Origin: Chloroflexota bacterium
GTDB taxonomy: Bacteria; Chloroflexota; Anaerolineae; UBA7937; B3-Chlor
Direction of reading: 5' to 3'
DNA: 64,000 bases
Assembly: GCA_030603665.1 (NCBI GenBank)
Contig: JAUVXJ010000006.1
Location: 62,001-126,000 of the forward strand
Shown here: one piece after another, positions 1 through 7,745 of the stretch
Numbering within the stretch: the first letter of the stretch is position 1
Layout of the letters: each line of letters opens with the position of its first letter
The notes under the pieces: generated by a model
What the model was told of the DNA's origin: nothing
Databases searched by the model: none
The model's input: the letters and a program-made list of their open reading frames with translations, nothing else
Translations under genes and position numbers: made by a program

Positions 1-661
1 TGGTGTAGGTCAGCTTGCCATCTATCTGAGCTTCCTCCGTGATGGTCAGCCCGGGACCGACAAGGCGTGGCGGCATGTACGGGTTCCACGTGCCCATGAA
101 GACACTCCATTGTTCGAACTCGGGGTCTGGCTCCTCCACCTCCGCCTGGACGTCACCTGCTATGTGGCCCGAGATCTCCAGCGCGGCCGCCGCTACCTTC
201 ACATCTCCAGCGATGTCCCCGCCAAGCAGGGCCTGATACCCCGCAACGAATGTGTCACCCGCGATCGCACTGCCCGGCTCAGCGGCGAAACCGAAGCCAG
301 CCGCAAACAGGTCATCGCCCACCTCGCCGCTGGGGCCAAGCTTCAAGTCGCTGCCCGCGAAACGTACATCATCGGTCACGGTGCCGTTGATGTGGATCTT
401 TCCCCCTGCGGCCCACAGGTCGCCGTCAATGGTGCCATTGATGATTATGTCGCCACCCGCAGCGATCAGATCACCGTGGACTGTCCCGTTGACGGTGATG
501 GAACGCGCGAACAAATACAGGTCATCGTCGACGTCCTCATCGATGACAATGACGTCTGTGGTTCTGATATCGGCCGCCAGCGCAGGCGCTGCCAGAACCA
601 GGGAGGCCAACAACAGTATGCCAAGCACGATCAGTGTCTTTCTTGTGCGGCCTTTCCTCAT
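1..661 (-). CDS. Secreted bactofilin-like (polymer-forming) protein, 3' end cut by window edge
   Basis: Reading on the minus strand from an ATG at 661 with GGAGGAATAGAG just upstream gives an open frame that runs off the left edge (about 220 residues seen). Residues 1-27 form a signal peptide: a basic start (MRKGRTRKT), a hydrophobic core, and an APALAAD cleavage region. After it come repeated short beta-helix-like turns built on the pattern NGTVHGDL, NGTIDGDL, AGDVKVAA, each about 17-20 residues apart, which is the hallmark of the bactofilin/polymer-forming cytoskeletal fold. The signal peptide suggests an exported rather than cytoskeletal version. It has no attC-like site of its own and marks the left border of the MDR/attC array. 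The fold is well supported; the role is unknown. Confidence 0.75.
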   Translation of the reverse strand, partial: MRKGRTRKTLIVLGILLLASLVLAAPALAADIRTTDVIVIDEDVDDDLYLFARSITVNGTVHGDLIAAGGDIIINGTIDGDLWAAGGKIHINGTVTDDVRFAGSDLKLGPSGEVGDDLFAAGFGFAAEPGSAIAGDTFVAGYQALLGGDIAGDVKVAAAALEISGHIAGDVQAEVEEPDPEFEQWSVFMGTWNPYMPPRLVGPGLTITEEAQIDGKLTYT

Positions 662-719
662 CTCTATTCCTCCTTCTCCCTCGCGGGTTGTACTGAACTT
701 GGGGTGAAGCCTCGGCACA

Positions 720-750
720 TCGACCAAGCTCACCTGCCGCTTTGTTAGGC
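720..750 (-). other. Truncated integron attC site
   Basis: On the minus strand GCCTAAC (744-750) is followed by AAAGCGGCAGGTGAGCTTGG. This joins the first box of an attC to the right-hand arm seen in the complete site at 1801-1871, so the middle of the site has been deleted. The matching terminal GTTRRRY box is missing; the sequence changes to the promoter region of the bactofilin-like gene. It is the left boundary of the array. Confidence 0.6.
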
Positions 751-1725
751 TTTGTTATTATGTTCCAAAGTTATTACTACATTTCCCTTCTTGTGCCCTC
801 TTTCAACATAGCTATGAGCCTCGGCAGTTTGTTCTAACGGATAGCGTCTATCTATGACCGATTTCATCTTCCCCGCCTCAATAAGCTCTTTGAGGAAAAC
901 TACATCTTCGGTACTATTCTCTGCTATCGCGAATATCGCTTTCTTGCTGCTTGTCATCGAAGTCCATAGCCCTCGAACAATCTGTGGCAGCCCAGGGCTA
1001 GCTAAAAGATAGCGTCCATTTTGCTTTAGCGATCTTATACTACCTGAAAACGAACTCTTGCCTACAGCGTCAAAAACAATATCATAGGTCTCACCGCCTT
1101 TGGTAAAATCCTCTTTAGTGTAATCAATTACCTTATCGGCTCCCAGAGATTTCACCAATTCCAAATTCGTGGTACTGCATACCCCGGTAACTTCTGCCCC
1201 AAAGTACTTGGCAAGCTGTACCGCAGCAGTACCTACACTTCCAGAAGCTCCATAGATAAGAACTTCTTGTCCGCTCTGGATGTTACCCTTGTCTCTAAGG
1301 AAAAACAATGCGGATAATGCCCCAAAAGGAACAGCGGCGGCTTCCTCATAGGTCATATTGGCCGGTTTTATTGCCACCGTCCCTTCTTCAGGCAGACATT
1401 TGTACTCGGCATGAGTACCGATGTACTCGCCAACACCGGTAGATCCGAAAACTTGGTCACCTTTCCTAAATACCTTTACATCTTTGCCTACTGCTTCAAT
1501 CTCCCCGGCTAGGTCAGACCCTAGTATAGTATTCTTTGGCCTTGGGAAACCCATCATGATTCTTCCCCAAAATGGGTCACCCTTTCGAGATCTCCAGTCC
1601 CCTGATGATACTGTTGTCGCATATACCTTTACCAGTATTTCATTGTCCTTGGGAGTAGGTCTTGCTACCTCTTTGAGCTGAAGAACATCCGGTGGTCCGT
1701 ATCTTGTGTATACAATCGCTTTCAT
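745..1725 (-). CDS. MDR-family NAD(P)-dependent oxidoreductase (paralogue 1)
   Basis: A 326-residue zinc-independent medium-chain dehydrogenase/reductase, related to quinone oxidoreductases. The N-terminal GroES-like part starts [17 protein letters not shown]. The Rossmann nucleotide-binding loop [19 protein letters not shown] lies near residue 160, followed by [22 protein letters not shown], and the C-terminal lobe ends EHNNKA. The cysteine/glutamate ligands for structural or catalytic zinc are absent, so it probably uses NADPH to reduce enones or quinones; the substrate is not predictable. AAGGAGGAGACTC precedes the ATG. Its TAA stop lies within the attC box at 744-750. It belongs to the 'VCST/KVIDYT' subgroup with paralogues at 8460 and 13060. 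Confidence 0.9.
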   Translation of the reverse strand: MKAIVYTRYGPPDVLQLKEVARPTPKDNEILVKVYATTVSSGDWRSRKGDPFWGRIMMGFPRPKNTILGSDLAGEIEAVGKDVKVFRKGDQVFGSTGVGEYIGTHAEYKCLPEEGTVAIKPANMTYEEAAAVPFGALSALFFLRDKGNIQSGQEVLIYGASGSVGTAAVQLAKYFGAEVTGVCSTTNLELVKSLGADKVIDYTKEDFTKGGETYDIVFDAVGKSSFSGSIRSLKQNGRYLLASPGLPQIVRGLWTSMTSSKKAIFAIAENSTEDVVFLKELIEAGKMKSVIDRRYPLEQTAEAHSYVERGHKKGNVVITLEHNNKA

Positions 1726-1800
1726 GAGTCTCCTCCTTATCTACTTTGATTTGGCCATTTTCAATGTAGTTCACTACCATACATCCTGCAAGCTAGCAAT
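1726..1800 (-). repeat. Conserved 75-bp cassette leader
   Basis: This segment between the attC terminal box (1801-1807) and the ATG at 1725 is one copy of a leader also present at 5579, 12860, 14074 and 23122. The shared core on the minus strand is GTGAACTACA, then about ATGRCCRRATCA, then a Shine-Dalgarno sequence. This copy is the most diverged of the five. Confidence 0.6.
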
Positions 1801-1871
1801 ACCCAACGACCAAGCCCACCTGCCGCTATTCCGCTGCACTTCATAGCGCCAACTGTAACGCTTTGTTAGGT
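1801..1871 (-). other. Integron attC site (complete boxes)
   Basis: Minus-strand reading starts with ACCTAAC (1865-1871) and ends with GTTGGGT (1801-1807), matching RYYYAAC and GTTRRRY exactly, 71 bp apart end to end. Inside, CGCTAT and ATAGCG form a central inverted repeat, and the AAGC/GCTT arms pair next to the boxes. The ACCTAACAAAGCG opening resembles known attC sites. The stop codon of the MDR tail at 1866 is inside the first box. Orientation agrees with the minus-strand genes. Confidence 0.75.
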
Positions 1872-1940
1872 CCTGCTATTATGCTCCACAGTTATGCCTA
1901 CATTCCCCTCTTTATGGCCTTCTTCGACATACCTCAAGAC
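1866..1940 (-). pseudogene. 3' tail of a lost MDR paralogue
   Basis: Only the last 24 or so codons of an MDR gene remain: RYVEEGHKEGNVGITVEHN, then SRT and a TAA stop inside the attC box. An in-frame TGA lies just upstream of the fragment, so it cannot be translated as a fusion. It sits directly downstream of the CDGSH gene, so the body of an MDR gene appears to have been replaced while its tail and attC stayed. Confidence 0.8.
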
Positions 1941-1985
1941 TCATTCTACTTCCTCCTTTTTCCTTTCAGTCCTGCTTGCCGAACA

Positions 1986-2669
1986 CTAATCTAGATGACT
2001 GCCGTCGCAAAAAGGTCTATTAGAGCTCTTCCCACATCCGCAGAGGGTTACACGATTGCGAACTTCATATGTTGTACCATCTGCTGATTCGATAGGAATG
2101 CCGCCCCGGACCCAGATAGGGCCCGTCTTCCCTGACTGAGTGTCCCAAACCAGACCGATAGACGGTTCGAAGACAGGCTCGATAGCTGTGCCCCTTTCAT
2201 CCCAGACTACCAGCCTTCCGGAAGGGCAATCACAGGCTTCCTCGATAGCTATTTCTCTGGCATCGAGATTATGGGATTCTTCGGTGAGTTGCCATATTCC
2301 CCCGGCGCGGTCGCAGAAACGGGCGGTGGCACAGAAATCCGGTGCGTCGGTGAGTATGAGGCCTGGACCGGTTATTTCGTCGGCTTGCTCTAGATAGGGA
2401 GTGCGGGCAGCTTCTTCTGTACCGTCGAACTTGATTCTAACGTGAGTACCATCGCAAAATGGCCGGTTACGGGAGCGACCGCACCGACAGAGAGCATAGT
2501 TCTCCAGCGTCGGATATTCTTTGCCTTCTTTCCAGCCATGACTCTGCCCATCGGCATCAACCCGGATGATCTGCTCCGAAAGTGGAATCCCTCCCGTTAC
2601 GAGGTAAGGGCCGTTCTTGGATACCTTGATTCTGTATTTGGCTACTTCTTGAGGATTGATTTCTGACAT
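1986..2669 (-). CDS. CDGSH iron-sulfur domain protein
   Basis: The start chosen is MSEINPQEVAKYR at 2669 (227 residues), because the longer frame runs into the upstream gene. Two CDGSH-type 2Fe-2S motifs are visible: CRCGRSRNRPFCDGTH near residue 60 and CGCGKSSNRPFCDGSH at the very C-terminus. Each has the three cysteines and one histidine expected for the cluster. Between them is a cysteine-containing segment (FCATARFCDRAGG ... CDCPSG) resembling the mono-cluster Fer4_19-type region of this family. It probably acts in cytoplasmic electron transfer or redox sensing. It begins 11 bp after the stop of the Rieske-type fragment, so the two were probably a redox operon before array rearrangement. 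Confidence 0.88.
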   Translation of the reverse strand: MSEINPQEVAKYRIKVSKNGPYLVTGGIPLSEQIIRVDADGQSHGWKEGKEYPTLENYALCRCGRSRNRPFCDGTHVRIKFDGTEEAARTPYLEQADEITGPGLILTDAPDFCATARFCDRAGGIWQLTEESHNLDAREIAIEEACDCPSGRLVVWDERGTAIEPVFEPSIGLVWDTQSGKTGPIWVRGGIPIESADGTTYEVRNRVTLCGCGKSSNRPFCDGSHLD

Positions 2670-2679
2670 TCCCGTGTAT

Positions 2680-2952
2680 CTACACCATGGCAATCTTGGT
2701 CTTATTGTCTTCGAATTCAACTTCAAAGACCGTCTCGTCTTTTGCTCTACCTCCAAGAAGACCTATTCTGGGGCCAGCGATGCATTTGCCGGTTGGTACA
2801 TTGAATTTGGCGCCGTGGTTGGGGCAAGTAATCACCTTCTTGTGTCCCTTTTCAACATACCTGTGAGCCTCGGCCATCTGTTCCAATGGATGGCGTCGAT
2901 CTATGACCGCCTTTGGCTTTCCCGCCTCAATAAGCTCTTTGATGTGCTCCAT
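2680..2952 (-). pseudogene. Chimera: MDR C-terminal piece fused in frame to half a Rieske domain
   Basis: Residues 1-40 ([20 protein letters not shown] ... EKGHKK) are the C-terminal part of an MDR paralogue. From about residue 41 the sequence becomes [18 protein letters not shown], the second half of a Rieske 2Fe-2S domain (CPxHG cluster motif), continuing into a Rieske-like beta-strand end. The first Rieske motif (CxH) is missing, so a normal cluster cannot form. The junction is in frame and falls where the MDR sequence would read KGNVVIT, a possible short-homology crossover at VIT. The ORF is open for 90 residues; whether it is expressed is unknown. Confidence 0.75.
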
Positions 2953-2973
2953 TTAACCAGTTTATGCCCGTCT

Positions 2974-3666
2974 TTACGACTCGGAAACGACTGCAGATGA
3001 ATTGAATCCTTTAACTATAAGCCATACCGCAAATGCCATTTCTTGCACGGCTATTGGAAGGAATAGAATGTCTAGATTGATGCCGATAAACTGCAACAAG
3101 TAGGTTGCGAACGACAATGCGGCTCCAATAAGACCCCAACCTGATAACCATCGAGGAATGAGTCTTGTTCTATACAGTATGTAGTTTAGCATCAGAGCAG
3201 ACAGGGACCAAACGAGTCCAGGCCCAATCATAAAGGCCCATTCACGTGCTGCTAGTAACAAGGTGCCTAAGGTTTGAAAATAGGAAGCATCCGGAGCTCC
3301 TGCTTTCACAAACTCCTGACTTAATGTCAACAGTGTTAGTAGGATGATACTGCCAACAATAGTGCTAAGACCCTCAATGAACCTGAGACTGAAGAACCCA
3401 AGAGCTAAGGCTTCATTATGCCTTTTCAAGATTGGGAACAGCATAATTGGAATGCCAATAACTGCAAGGGCCCAAATTAACTCGATGAGCATTCCTGTCA
3501 ACACTTGGTTTTCATTTGCAGAAACACTGACAAGATAATCCGGGATAGGTTCCCCTATGATTCCTCCTCCCAAGAATCCCAAAAAAGGGGCAGTCATTAT
3601 GGGCGCTGCCGTCGCAACTATGAATAATACTCCCACAATTCTTGCGGTCTTCTTGTCTGAATTCAT
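2974..3666 (-). CDS. DUF4386-type integral membrane protein
   Basis: A 230-residue protein with about six hydrophobic segments. The opening MNSDKKTARIVGVLFIVATA and the later RxIPRWLSGWGLIGA pattern match the DUF4386 family of unknown function. AAGGGAAGAAGAA precedes the ATG. It is cargo inside the MDR array, just downstream of an MDR fragment. A copy of its first eight codons appears in front of another MDR fragment at 19355, which shows that array pieces have been shuffled. No enzymatic motif is visible. Confidence 0.82.
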   Translation of the reverse strand: MNSDKKTARIVGVLFIVATAAPIMTAPFLGFLGGGIIGEPIPDYLVSVSANENQVLTGMLIELIWALAVIGIPIMLFPILKRHNEALALGFFSLRFIEGLSTIVGSIILLTLLTLSQEFVKAGAPDASYFQTLGTLLLAAREWAFMIGPGLVWSLSALMLNYILYRTRLIPRWLSGWGLIGAALSFATYLLQFIGINLDILFLPIAVQEMAFAVWLIVKGFNSSAVVSES

Positions 3667-3717
3667 TTCTTCTTCCCTTTGTTTCTGCTGTTTGGATTGT
3701 CCTGTGCAGTTACCTTG

Positions 3718-4029
3718 TTAGGTTCTGTTATTATGCTCCACAGTTATTACCACATTTCCCTTCTTGTGCCCCTTATCAACATAGCTATGAGCCTCGGCAA
3801 TCTGTTCGAGCGGATAGCGTCTATCTATGACCGATCTTATCTTTCCCGCCTCAATAAGCTCTTTGAGGGAGATTAGATCTTCAGGACTTTCGGTTGACAG
3901 CGCACATATTGCTTTCTTGCCTCCTATTATTGAAGTCCTTAGCATTCGAACAAGCTGTCTCATCCCAAAGCCGGCGGGGGCAGAGATGAGGGTCAGTTTG
4001 CGATGCGATCCGTTCGCCGAGCATGTCAC
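3718..4029 (-). pseudogene. Chimera: P-loop scrap fused to MDR 3' half
   Basis: A GTG-started open frame of 103 residues. Its first 22 residues contain [14 protein letters not shown], the start of the nucleotide-binding P-loop typical of MalT/LuxR-type regulators (normally followed by KTT). It switches abruptly to [20 protein letters not shown], the middle of an MDR protein, and continues to HNNRT. The stop is the TAA within ACCTAAC (3717-3723), so the first attC box is kept although no second box follows. Probably non-functional debris. Confidence 0.75.
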
Positions 4030-4096
4030 TCAACGGCCCAATGGTCGCTTCCTCCAGAGCGAGGCTACACTGCCGCGTGCAGTCCGTGGCCGTCAA
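4028..4096 (-). other. attC-like 3' region of the 108-residue membrane-protein cassette
   Basis: On the minus strand this stretch follows the stop at 4097 and ends in GTTGAGT (4028-4034), a perfect GTTRRRY box. It contains the hairpin ACTGC...GCAGT and is closely similar to 14149-14214 behind the duplicate gene. No good first box (RYYYAAC) is visible near the stop, so the site may be diverged. Confidence 0.45.
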
Positions 4097-4423
4097 TCAC
4101 GGCCGGCTCTTGAAGGCTTCCATAAGTGCGGGATAGAAGCCGCTCAGCGCAGCCACAAGCACGGCTAGTTTCACCGCAGCGAGCCATGTCAGGTTTGCGC
4201 TAATCAGACCCTGAGCGACCGCTCCGGGGAACAGGTCGGGAACGACCCACGCCCACACGAACTTGAACACGACCACCGAAATGACAAAGGTCACGGCGAC
4301 GGCGATGAGGATGGCGATCCCTATTGGCACCCCTTCAGTCACCCGTCTTTCTACTTCTTCAGCCACCCGCTTTTCTACTTCTTCAGCCATCCGCTTCTCT
4401 GCTTCGTCTCTTGACTCCTCCAT
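4097..4423 (-). CDS. Small membrane protein with charged N-terminal helix (copy 1)
   Basis: 108 residues from the ATG at 4423, chosen because GAAGGAGGATACTACA lies just upstream and the duplicate at 14215-14541 starts at the same residue. Residues 1-36 are a repetitive charged helix (EKRMAEEVEKRVAEEVERRV), followed by two hydrophobic segments at about 38-65 and 80-100. It is nearly identical to the second copy, including the 3' flank. Function unknown; the layout suits a small inner-membrane protein with a cytoplasmic coiled coil. Confidence 0.75.
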   Translation of the reverse strand: MEESRDEAEKRMAEEVEKRVAEEVERRVTEGVPIGIAILIAVAVTFVISVVVFKFVWAWVVPDLFPGAVAQGLISANLTWLAAVKLAVLVAALSGFYPALMEAFKSRP

Positions 4424-4504
4424 TGTAGTATCCTCCTTCATTTGATCCATAATATGCTCTAGTTGTACTCCTTCTAGGCGGCAACTTACAATACACAAGC
4501 GCAT

Positions 4505-4597
4505 CCTTGATTGCCTGCGGCATCCGTCGCAGCCTCTACCCAGGCCGCCCCCTCCTGCTCACAGCCCCCAGCCGCCATCCGCGTCGCTTTGTTAGGT
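4505..4597 (-). other. Partial attC site
   Basis: The minus strand begins ACCTAAC (4591-4597) then AAAGCGACGCGG, as in intact sites. The next 80 bp are GC-rich, and no matching GTTRRRY terminal box is found before the 108-residue gene. The MDR stop codon (4592-4594) is inside the box. Confidence 0.5.
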
Positions 4598-5578
4598 TTT
4601 GTTGTTATGCTCCACAGTTATGACTACATTTCCCTTCTTGTGCCCTTTGTCGACATACCTGTGAGCCTCGGGGATTTGGTCCAACGGATAGCGTCTATCT
4701 ATGACCGACTTCATCTTCCCCGCCTCAATAAGCTCTTTGAGGAAAACCAAATCTTCCGTCCTAGAGGACGACGTCCCAGCTATTACTTTCTTGCCGCTTG
4801 TCATTGAAGTCCATAGCTTCTGAAGAAGTGGCAGCCCAGGGCCAGCTACAACATAGATTCCTTCTTTCTTTAGCGATCCTATACAACCTGAGAGCGAACC
4901 CTTGCCCACCACGTCAAGAATGACATCATGGGTCTCACCGCTCTTGGTGAAATCTTCTTGAGTGTAGTCAATGACCTGGTCTGCACCAATCGAGCGCAGC
5001 ATGTCCAATTTCGCCGTGCTGTCCACGCCAGTCACTTCAGCCCCAAAGTACTTGCCAAGCTGTATCGCCATAGTACCTATACTTCCGCCCGCACCATTAA
5101 TCAGAAGCCTTTGTCCGCTCTGGATATCTCCTCTTCTAAGAAAGAACAATGCTTCAAGCCCCCCAACAGGAACGGCGGCTTCTTCTTCATAGGTCATATT
5201 GGCCGGCTTTGTTGCCAGCGCCCCTTCCTCAGGCAGGCATTTGTACTCGGCATAAGAACCAAAACTCATCCCGGTAGGTCCAAAAACTCGGTCACCTTTC
5301 CTAAATAGTTTTACGTCTTTGCCTACTGCTTCAATTCCTCCGGCTAACTCCTGCCCTAGTATAGTTATTCTCTTGGGTCTTCTGAGACCATTGTATATCC
5401 GCATGGGGAGCGATAAGAAGAGAGGGGATTTGAGACCTCGCATCTCACAGTCCCCTGCTGTTACTGTTGTCGCATATATCCTTATCAGTACTTCATTGTC
5501 CTTGGGAGTAGGTTTTTCTACCTCTTCGAGCTGAAGACCATCCGGCGGTCCGTATTCTCTCCATACAATTGCTTTCAT
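4592..5578 (-). CDS. MDR-family oxidoreductase (paralogue 2)
   Basis: 328 residues, zinc-independent MDR. Start [14 protein letters not shown] at an ATG preceded by GAGGAATACCT. The NADP-binding loop [20 protein letters not shown] near residue 155 is followed by [20 protein letters not shown]. This is the '[14 protein letters not shown]' subgroup shared with 10811, 11834 and 14586. A conserved 76-bp leader and a complete attC lie upstream, and a partial attC begins at its stop codon. The first residues after the GroES-like start, and the 240-280 region ([12 protein letters not shown]), differ most among paralogues, suggesting substrate-pocket divergence. Confidence 0.9.
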   Translation of the reverse strand: MKAIVWREYGPPDGLQLEEVEKPTPKDNEVLIRIYATTVTAGDCEMRGLKSPLFLSLPMRIYNGLRRPKRITILGQELAGGIEAVGKDVKLFRKGDRVFGPTGMSFGSYAEYKCLPEEGALATKPANMTYEEEAAVPVGGLEALFFLRRGDIQSGQRLLINGAGGSIGTMAIQLGKYFGAEVTGVDSTAKLDMLRSIGADQVIDYTQEDFTKSGETHDVILDVVGKGSLSGCIGSLKKEGIYVVAGPGLPLLQKLWTSMTSGKKVIAGTSSSRTEDLVFLKELIEAGKMKSVIDRRYPLDQIPEAHRYVDKGHKKGNVVITVEHNNKT

Positions 5579-5654
5579 AGGTATTCCTCGACAGTTGCCT
5601 TGATCCGGTCATTTTGCGTGTAGTTCACCACAATCTATTCTATTGGTCTGCAAA
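5579..5654 (-). repeat. Conserved 76-bp cassette leader
   Basis: A copy of the leader with minus-strand core TGGTGAACTACACGCAAAA followed by TGACCGGATCA and the ribosome binding site. It fills exactly the gap between the attC terminal box (5655-5661) and the ATG at 5578. It is very similar to 12860-12935. Confidence 0.7.
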
Positions 5655-5761
5655 GCCTAACGGTCGTGGCATAAGCGGCGCCCCACACATCTACATTAAC
5701 CTCAGCTTCTCTCGGAGCGCATGCTATGCTCCTCCGCGTCCGCTTGATGCCATTGTTAGAC
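5655..5761 (-). other. Integron attC site (best example)
   Basis: Minus-strand reading: GTCTAAC (5755-5761), spacer, CATCAAGCGG arm, long loop, CCGCTTATG arm, GTTAGGC (5655-5661). Both boxes fit the consensus. The arms pair as GGCATAAGCGG against GGCATCAAGCGG, so one C is unpaired, the extrahelical base that sets the recombined strand in attC sites. An internal GGAGC...GCTCC hairpin fills the loop. The length is 107 bp. It follows the NAD(P)-binding reductase gene by 63 bp, in the orientation expected for that gene's cassette. Confidence 0.85.
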
Positions 5762-5824
5762 GGCTCATTGACCGATGATCTCAGGTTGCTCCAATACTCC
5801 CTAAGCTCAAAAGGTTCCTAAGCT

Positions 5825-6520
5825 CTAACTTACCGTATTGTTAGCTAGCGCCGAGGGCGCCTGGCAGCCAACAATCGCCGGGGCCTCGTGGATGAGCTCG
5901 TCATTCTCGAGAGCCTCCACCATGAACAGGGCAAAGTCCACGCGGCGCGTGATGTTGCTCTCCAGGATGGGGTCGCCCACGTGCCTGCTCCACACCGGTA
6001 GGCCCTGGCTCTCACCCTCTTCGAGGTCGCTCCCACGCACGACCGTCCACAGGGTGTCGCTGGCAAACACCCGCCGGCACGCTTCCACCTGATCGTCGAT
6101 GTCCACGGCGCGAGCTAGCCGCCCGAGCCAGCCGAAGGCTTTCACGACCGCTCTGGAGGTCCACGAGTAGACGTCCTGGCCGTCCATCGTAATATGCCAG
6201 CCGCAAGAGAATATGAGGCGCGCGTCCGGGCGCGCGTGGTCGAGTACCGCCTGGGCCGTTCCCGACGAGTACTGGTGAACGCCCCAAGGTACCAGCACGG
6301 TGAGCACCCCGTCACACCCGGCGACCGCCTTCTTGATGGCCTCGCGGTCGTTCGTCGCTCCGGGAATGACGGTGATGCGCCCCTTGAACGCGTCGAGTTT
6401 GCCTACGCTGCGCTCCCGACAAACGCCAACCACCTCGTAGCCCCGATCCAGCGCGTGCTGCACCATGTACTGCCCGAGCTTCCCCGATGCCCCCACGATA
6501 CAGACCTTCTTCATATTCAT
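5825..6520 (-). CDS. NAD(P)-binding Rossmann reductase (NmrA/SDR-a type)
   Basis: From MNMKKVCIVGASGKLG at 6520 (231 residues), with AGAGGA upstream; a second ATG at 6514 is also possible. GASGKLGQYMV is the glycine-rich NAD(P) loop of atypical short-chain dehydrogenases. It is followed by GYEVVGVCRE and a downstream TVIPGATNDREAI strand, as in NmrA/NAD(P)H-binding proteins. No classical YxxxK pair is obvious, so it may be a sensor or epimerase-like reductase rather than a standard dehydrogenase. It is GC-rich compared with the MDR genes around it, consistent with separate origin, and forms a cassette with the attC at 5655-5761. Confidence 0.8.
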   Translation of the reverse strand: MNMKKVCIVGASGKLGQYMVQHALDRGYEVVGVCRERSVGKLDAFKGRITVIPGATNDREAIKKAVAGCDGVLTVLVPWGVHQYSSGTAQAVLDHARPDARLIFSCGWHITMDGQDVYSWTSRAVVKAFGWLGRLARAVDIDDQVEACRRVFASDTLWTVVRGSDLEEGESQGLPVWSRHVGDPILESNITRRVDFALFMVEALENDELIHEAPAIVGCQAPSALANNTVS

Positions 6521-6687
6521 CCTCTCGCGTCCTCTAGCTATGCGGCCATGGTTGTGGCGCGTGATCCGAGGGCTCCAATGGCGGGCGCCAAGATCCACCC
6601 TAGTCTTACAGCTCTTGTGAAGACAGTACTTGAAGAAGACATCTTACCTGGTCGCTATCTTAACCAACTATCCCGATTCGCAGTGGC

Positions 6688-6818
6688 AGATAACGGCCAA
6701 GCTCACCGGGCACGCGGCACAACGGGTTCAACGATTGAACAGCCAGAAGACCGAGGTGAAGGGGAATACGTCGAAAAGCCGAAAGACGAGCGTGCTCCGG
6801 TGCAACGCCTTGCTATGC
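6688..6818 (-). other. Degenerate attC-like site
   Basis: Minus strand: GCATAGC (6812-6818) in place of the first box, then AAGGC, then GCACCGGAGCACGC. This pairs with GCGTGCCCGGTGAGC farther on, leaving one unpaired A. GTTATCT (6688-6694) replaces the last box. The arm pairing is strong, but both boxes deviate from consensus. It follows the VOC gene (stop at 6861). Confidence 0.5.
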
Positions 6819-6860
6819 GTCCGTTGCGGGGGATTCGACGTGAGTCCACTGTATCCCCAC

Positions 6861-7232
6861 TTAAACGTGCTGATCGACAAGAATTGGGTTCCCATCGGGG
6901 TCGACAGCGACAAAGCTCGCCGGTCCTGTGGTTGTCTCGTCGGCTTCGGTCACTAGCTGCACACCTTGCGCTTTCAACTGGCGCTGTAGATCACGAACGT
7001 CGGTGAATGTATCGAGCTTGCTTGCGTTGCTGTCCCAGCCCGGATTGAAGGTTAACATGTTCTTTTCGAACATGTCCTGAAAAAGACCGATTGCGTGATC
7101 GCCGTTCTTTAGAATTAGCCAGTTCTGTGAGGCATCTCCGCCGAAGACGCTGAAGCCAAACTTCTCGTAGAAAGCCCTCGAAGCTTCGATGTCTTTGACA
7201 GCCAAGCTGATCGAGAATGTACCGAGTTCCAT
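6861..7232 (-). CDS. VOC-family (glyoxalase/bleomycin-resistance fold) protein
   Basis: 123 residues starting [20 protein letters not shown]. The pattern (beta strand, [14 protein letters not shown] helix, GDHAIGLFQ, a second half ending [16 protein letters not shown]) is that of a single-domain vicinal-oxygen-chelate protein. Potential metal or substrate ligands are H near residue 46 and the DPDGN turn near the end. Members include dioxygenases, glyoxalases and resistance proteins; the substrate cannot be assigned. It has an attC-like site on its 3' side and a complete attC upstream, so it looks like a full gene cassette. Confidence 0.88.
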   Translation of the reverse strand: MELGTFSISLAVKDIEASRAFYEKFGFSVFGGDASQNWLILKNGDHAIGLFQDMFEKNMLTFNPGWDSNASKLDTFTDVRDLQRQLKAQGVQLVTEADETTTGPASFVAVDPDGNPILVDQHV

Positions 7233-7285
7233 GATTCCCTCCCTTGGAAGACAACTCTGCCGGCGTCAGACGCATAGCGGTCGGC

Positions 7286-7364
7286 GCTTAACCGGCGGCG
7301 TTCCTTGGCAGCTCTATTTCGCATGGTAGAGCTATAGCCGTCCGCGTTGGAGCGCTTGTTAGGC
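7286..7364 (-). other. Integron attC site
   Basis: Minus strand GCCTAAC (7358-7364), AAGCG, CTCCAACGCGGACGG arm, an AGCTCTA/TAGAGCT central hairpin, CGCCGCC arm, GTTAAGC (7286-7292). Both boxes fit RYYYAAC/GTTRRRY, and the total of 79 bp is normal. The stop codon of the MDR tail at 7359 lies inside the first box. The VOC gene starts 54 bp beyond the last box. Confidence 0.8.
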
Positions 7365-7480
7365 TTTGCTTTCATGTGCCAACGTGATTACTACGTGTCC
7401 CTTCTTGTGCCCCTTGTCGGCATACCTGTGAGCCTCGGCAATATGTTCAAAGGGATAGCGTCGATCAGCGACCGTCCGAC
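7359..7480 (-). pseudogene. 3' tail of an MDR paralogue
   Basis: About 40 codons are recognisable on the minus strand: ADRRYPFEHIAEAHRYADKG, then [16 protein letters not shown] and a TAA stop inside the attC box. The rest of the gene is gone; MDR similarity ends near 7480 and unrelated sequence follows. This is another case of an MDR tail kept next to its attC. Confidence 0.8.
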
Positions 7481-7507
7481 GGTGGCTCGAGCGCTACGGC
7501 TCCCTGA

Positions 7508-7693
7508 TTACGAGGTTTCCTTCAGCAGGTCCACCACCAGCCAGCAAGCTGCGCCGACCGCTAGAAAGCAGACCGCCTGGGGTGTGTCAGAGCTCCTGTA
7601 CTGCTCGCGCCCCTCCTCCGTGCTCAGATCCGCCCCCGTCAATTCGCGGCACTTGATGGTCTCCATCTCGGCCTCGAAGCGGCGACGAAACAC
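7508..7693 (-). CDS. Possible small membrane-anchored protein
   Basis: A GTG-started frame of 61 residues with an acidic middle (TGADLSTEEGREQYR) and a hydrophobic C-terminal helix (AVCFLAVGAACWLVVDLL). The frame stays open upstream with another hydrophobic stretch, so the true start is uncertain or it may be a truncated gene. No family recognised. It sits between an MDR tail and a four-helix membrane protein. Confidence 0.35.
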   Translation of the reverse strand: MFRRRFEAEMETIKCRELTGADLSTEEGREQYRSSDTPQAVCFLAVGAACWLVVDLLKETS

Positions 7694-7745
7694 ATGTGAG
7701 AGAAAGACGAACAGGGCGGAGCCACCAGACGAGAATCCGCGGCCT

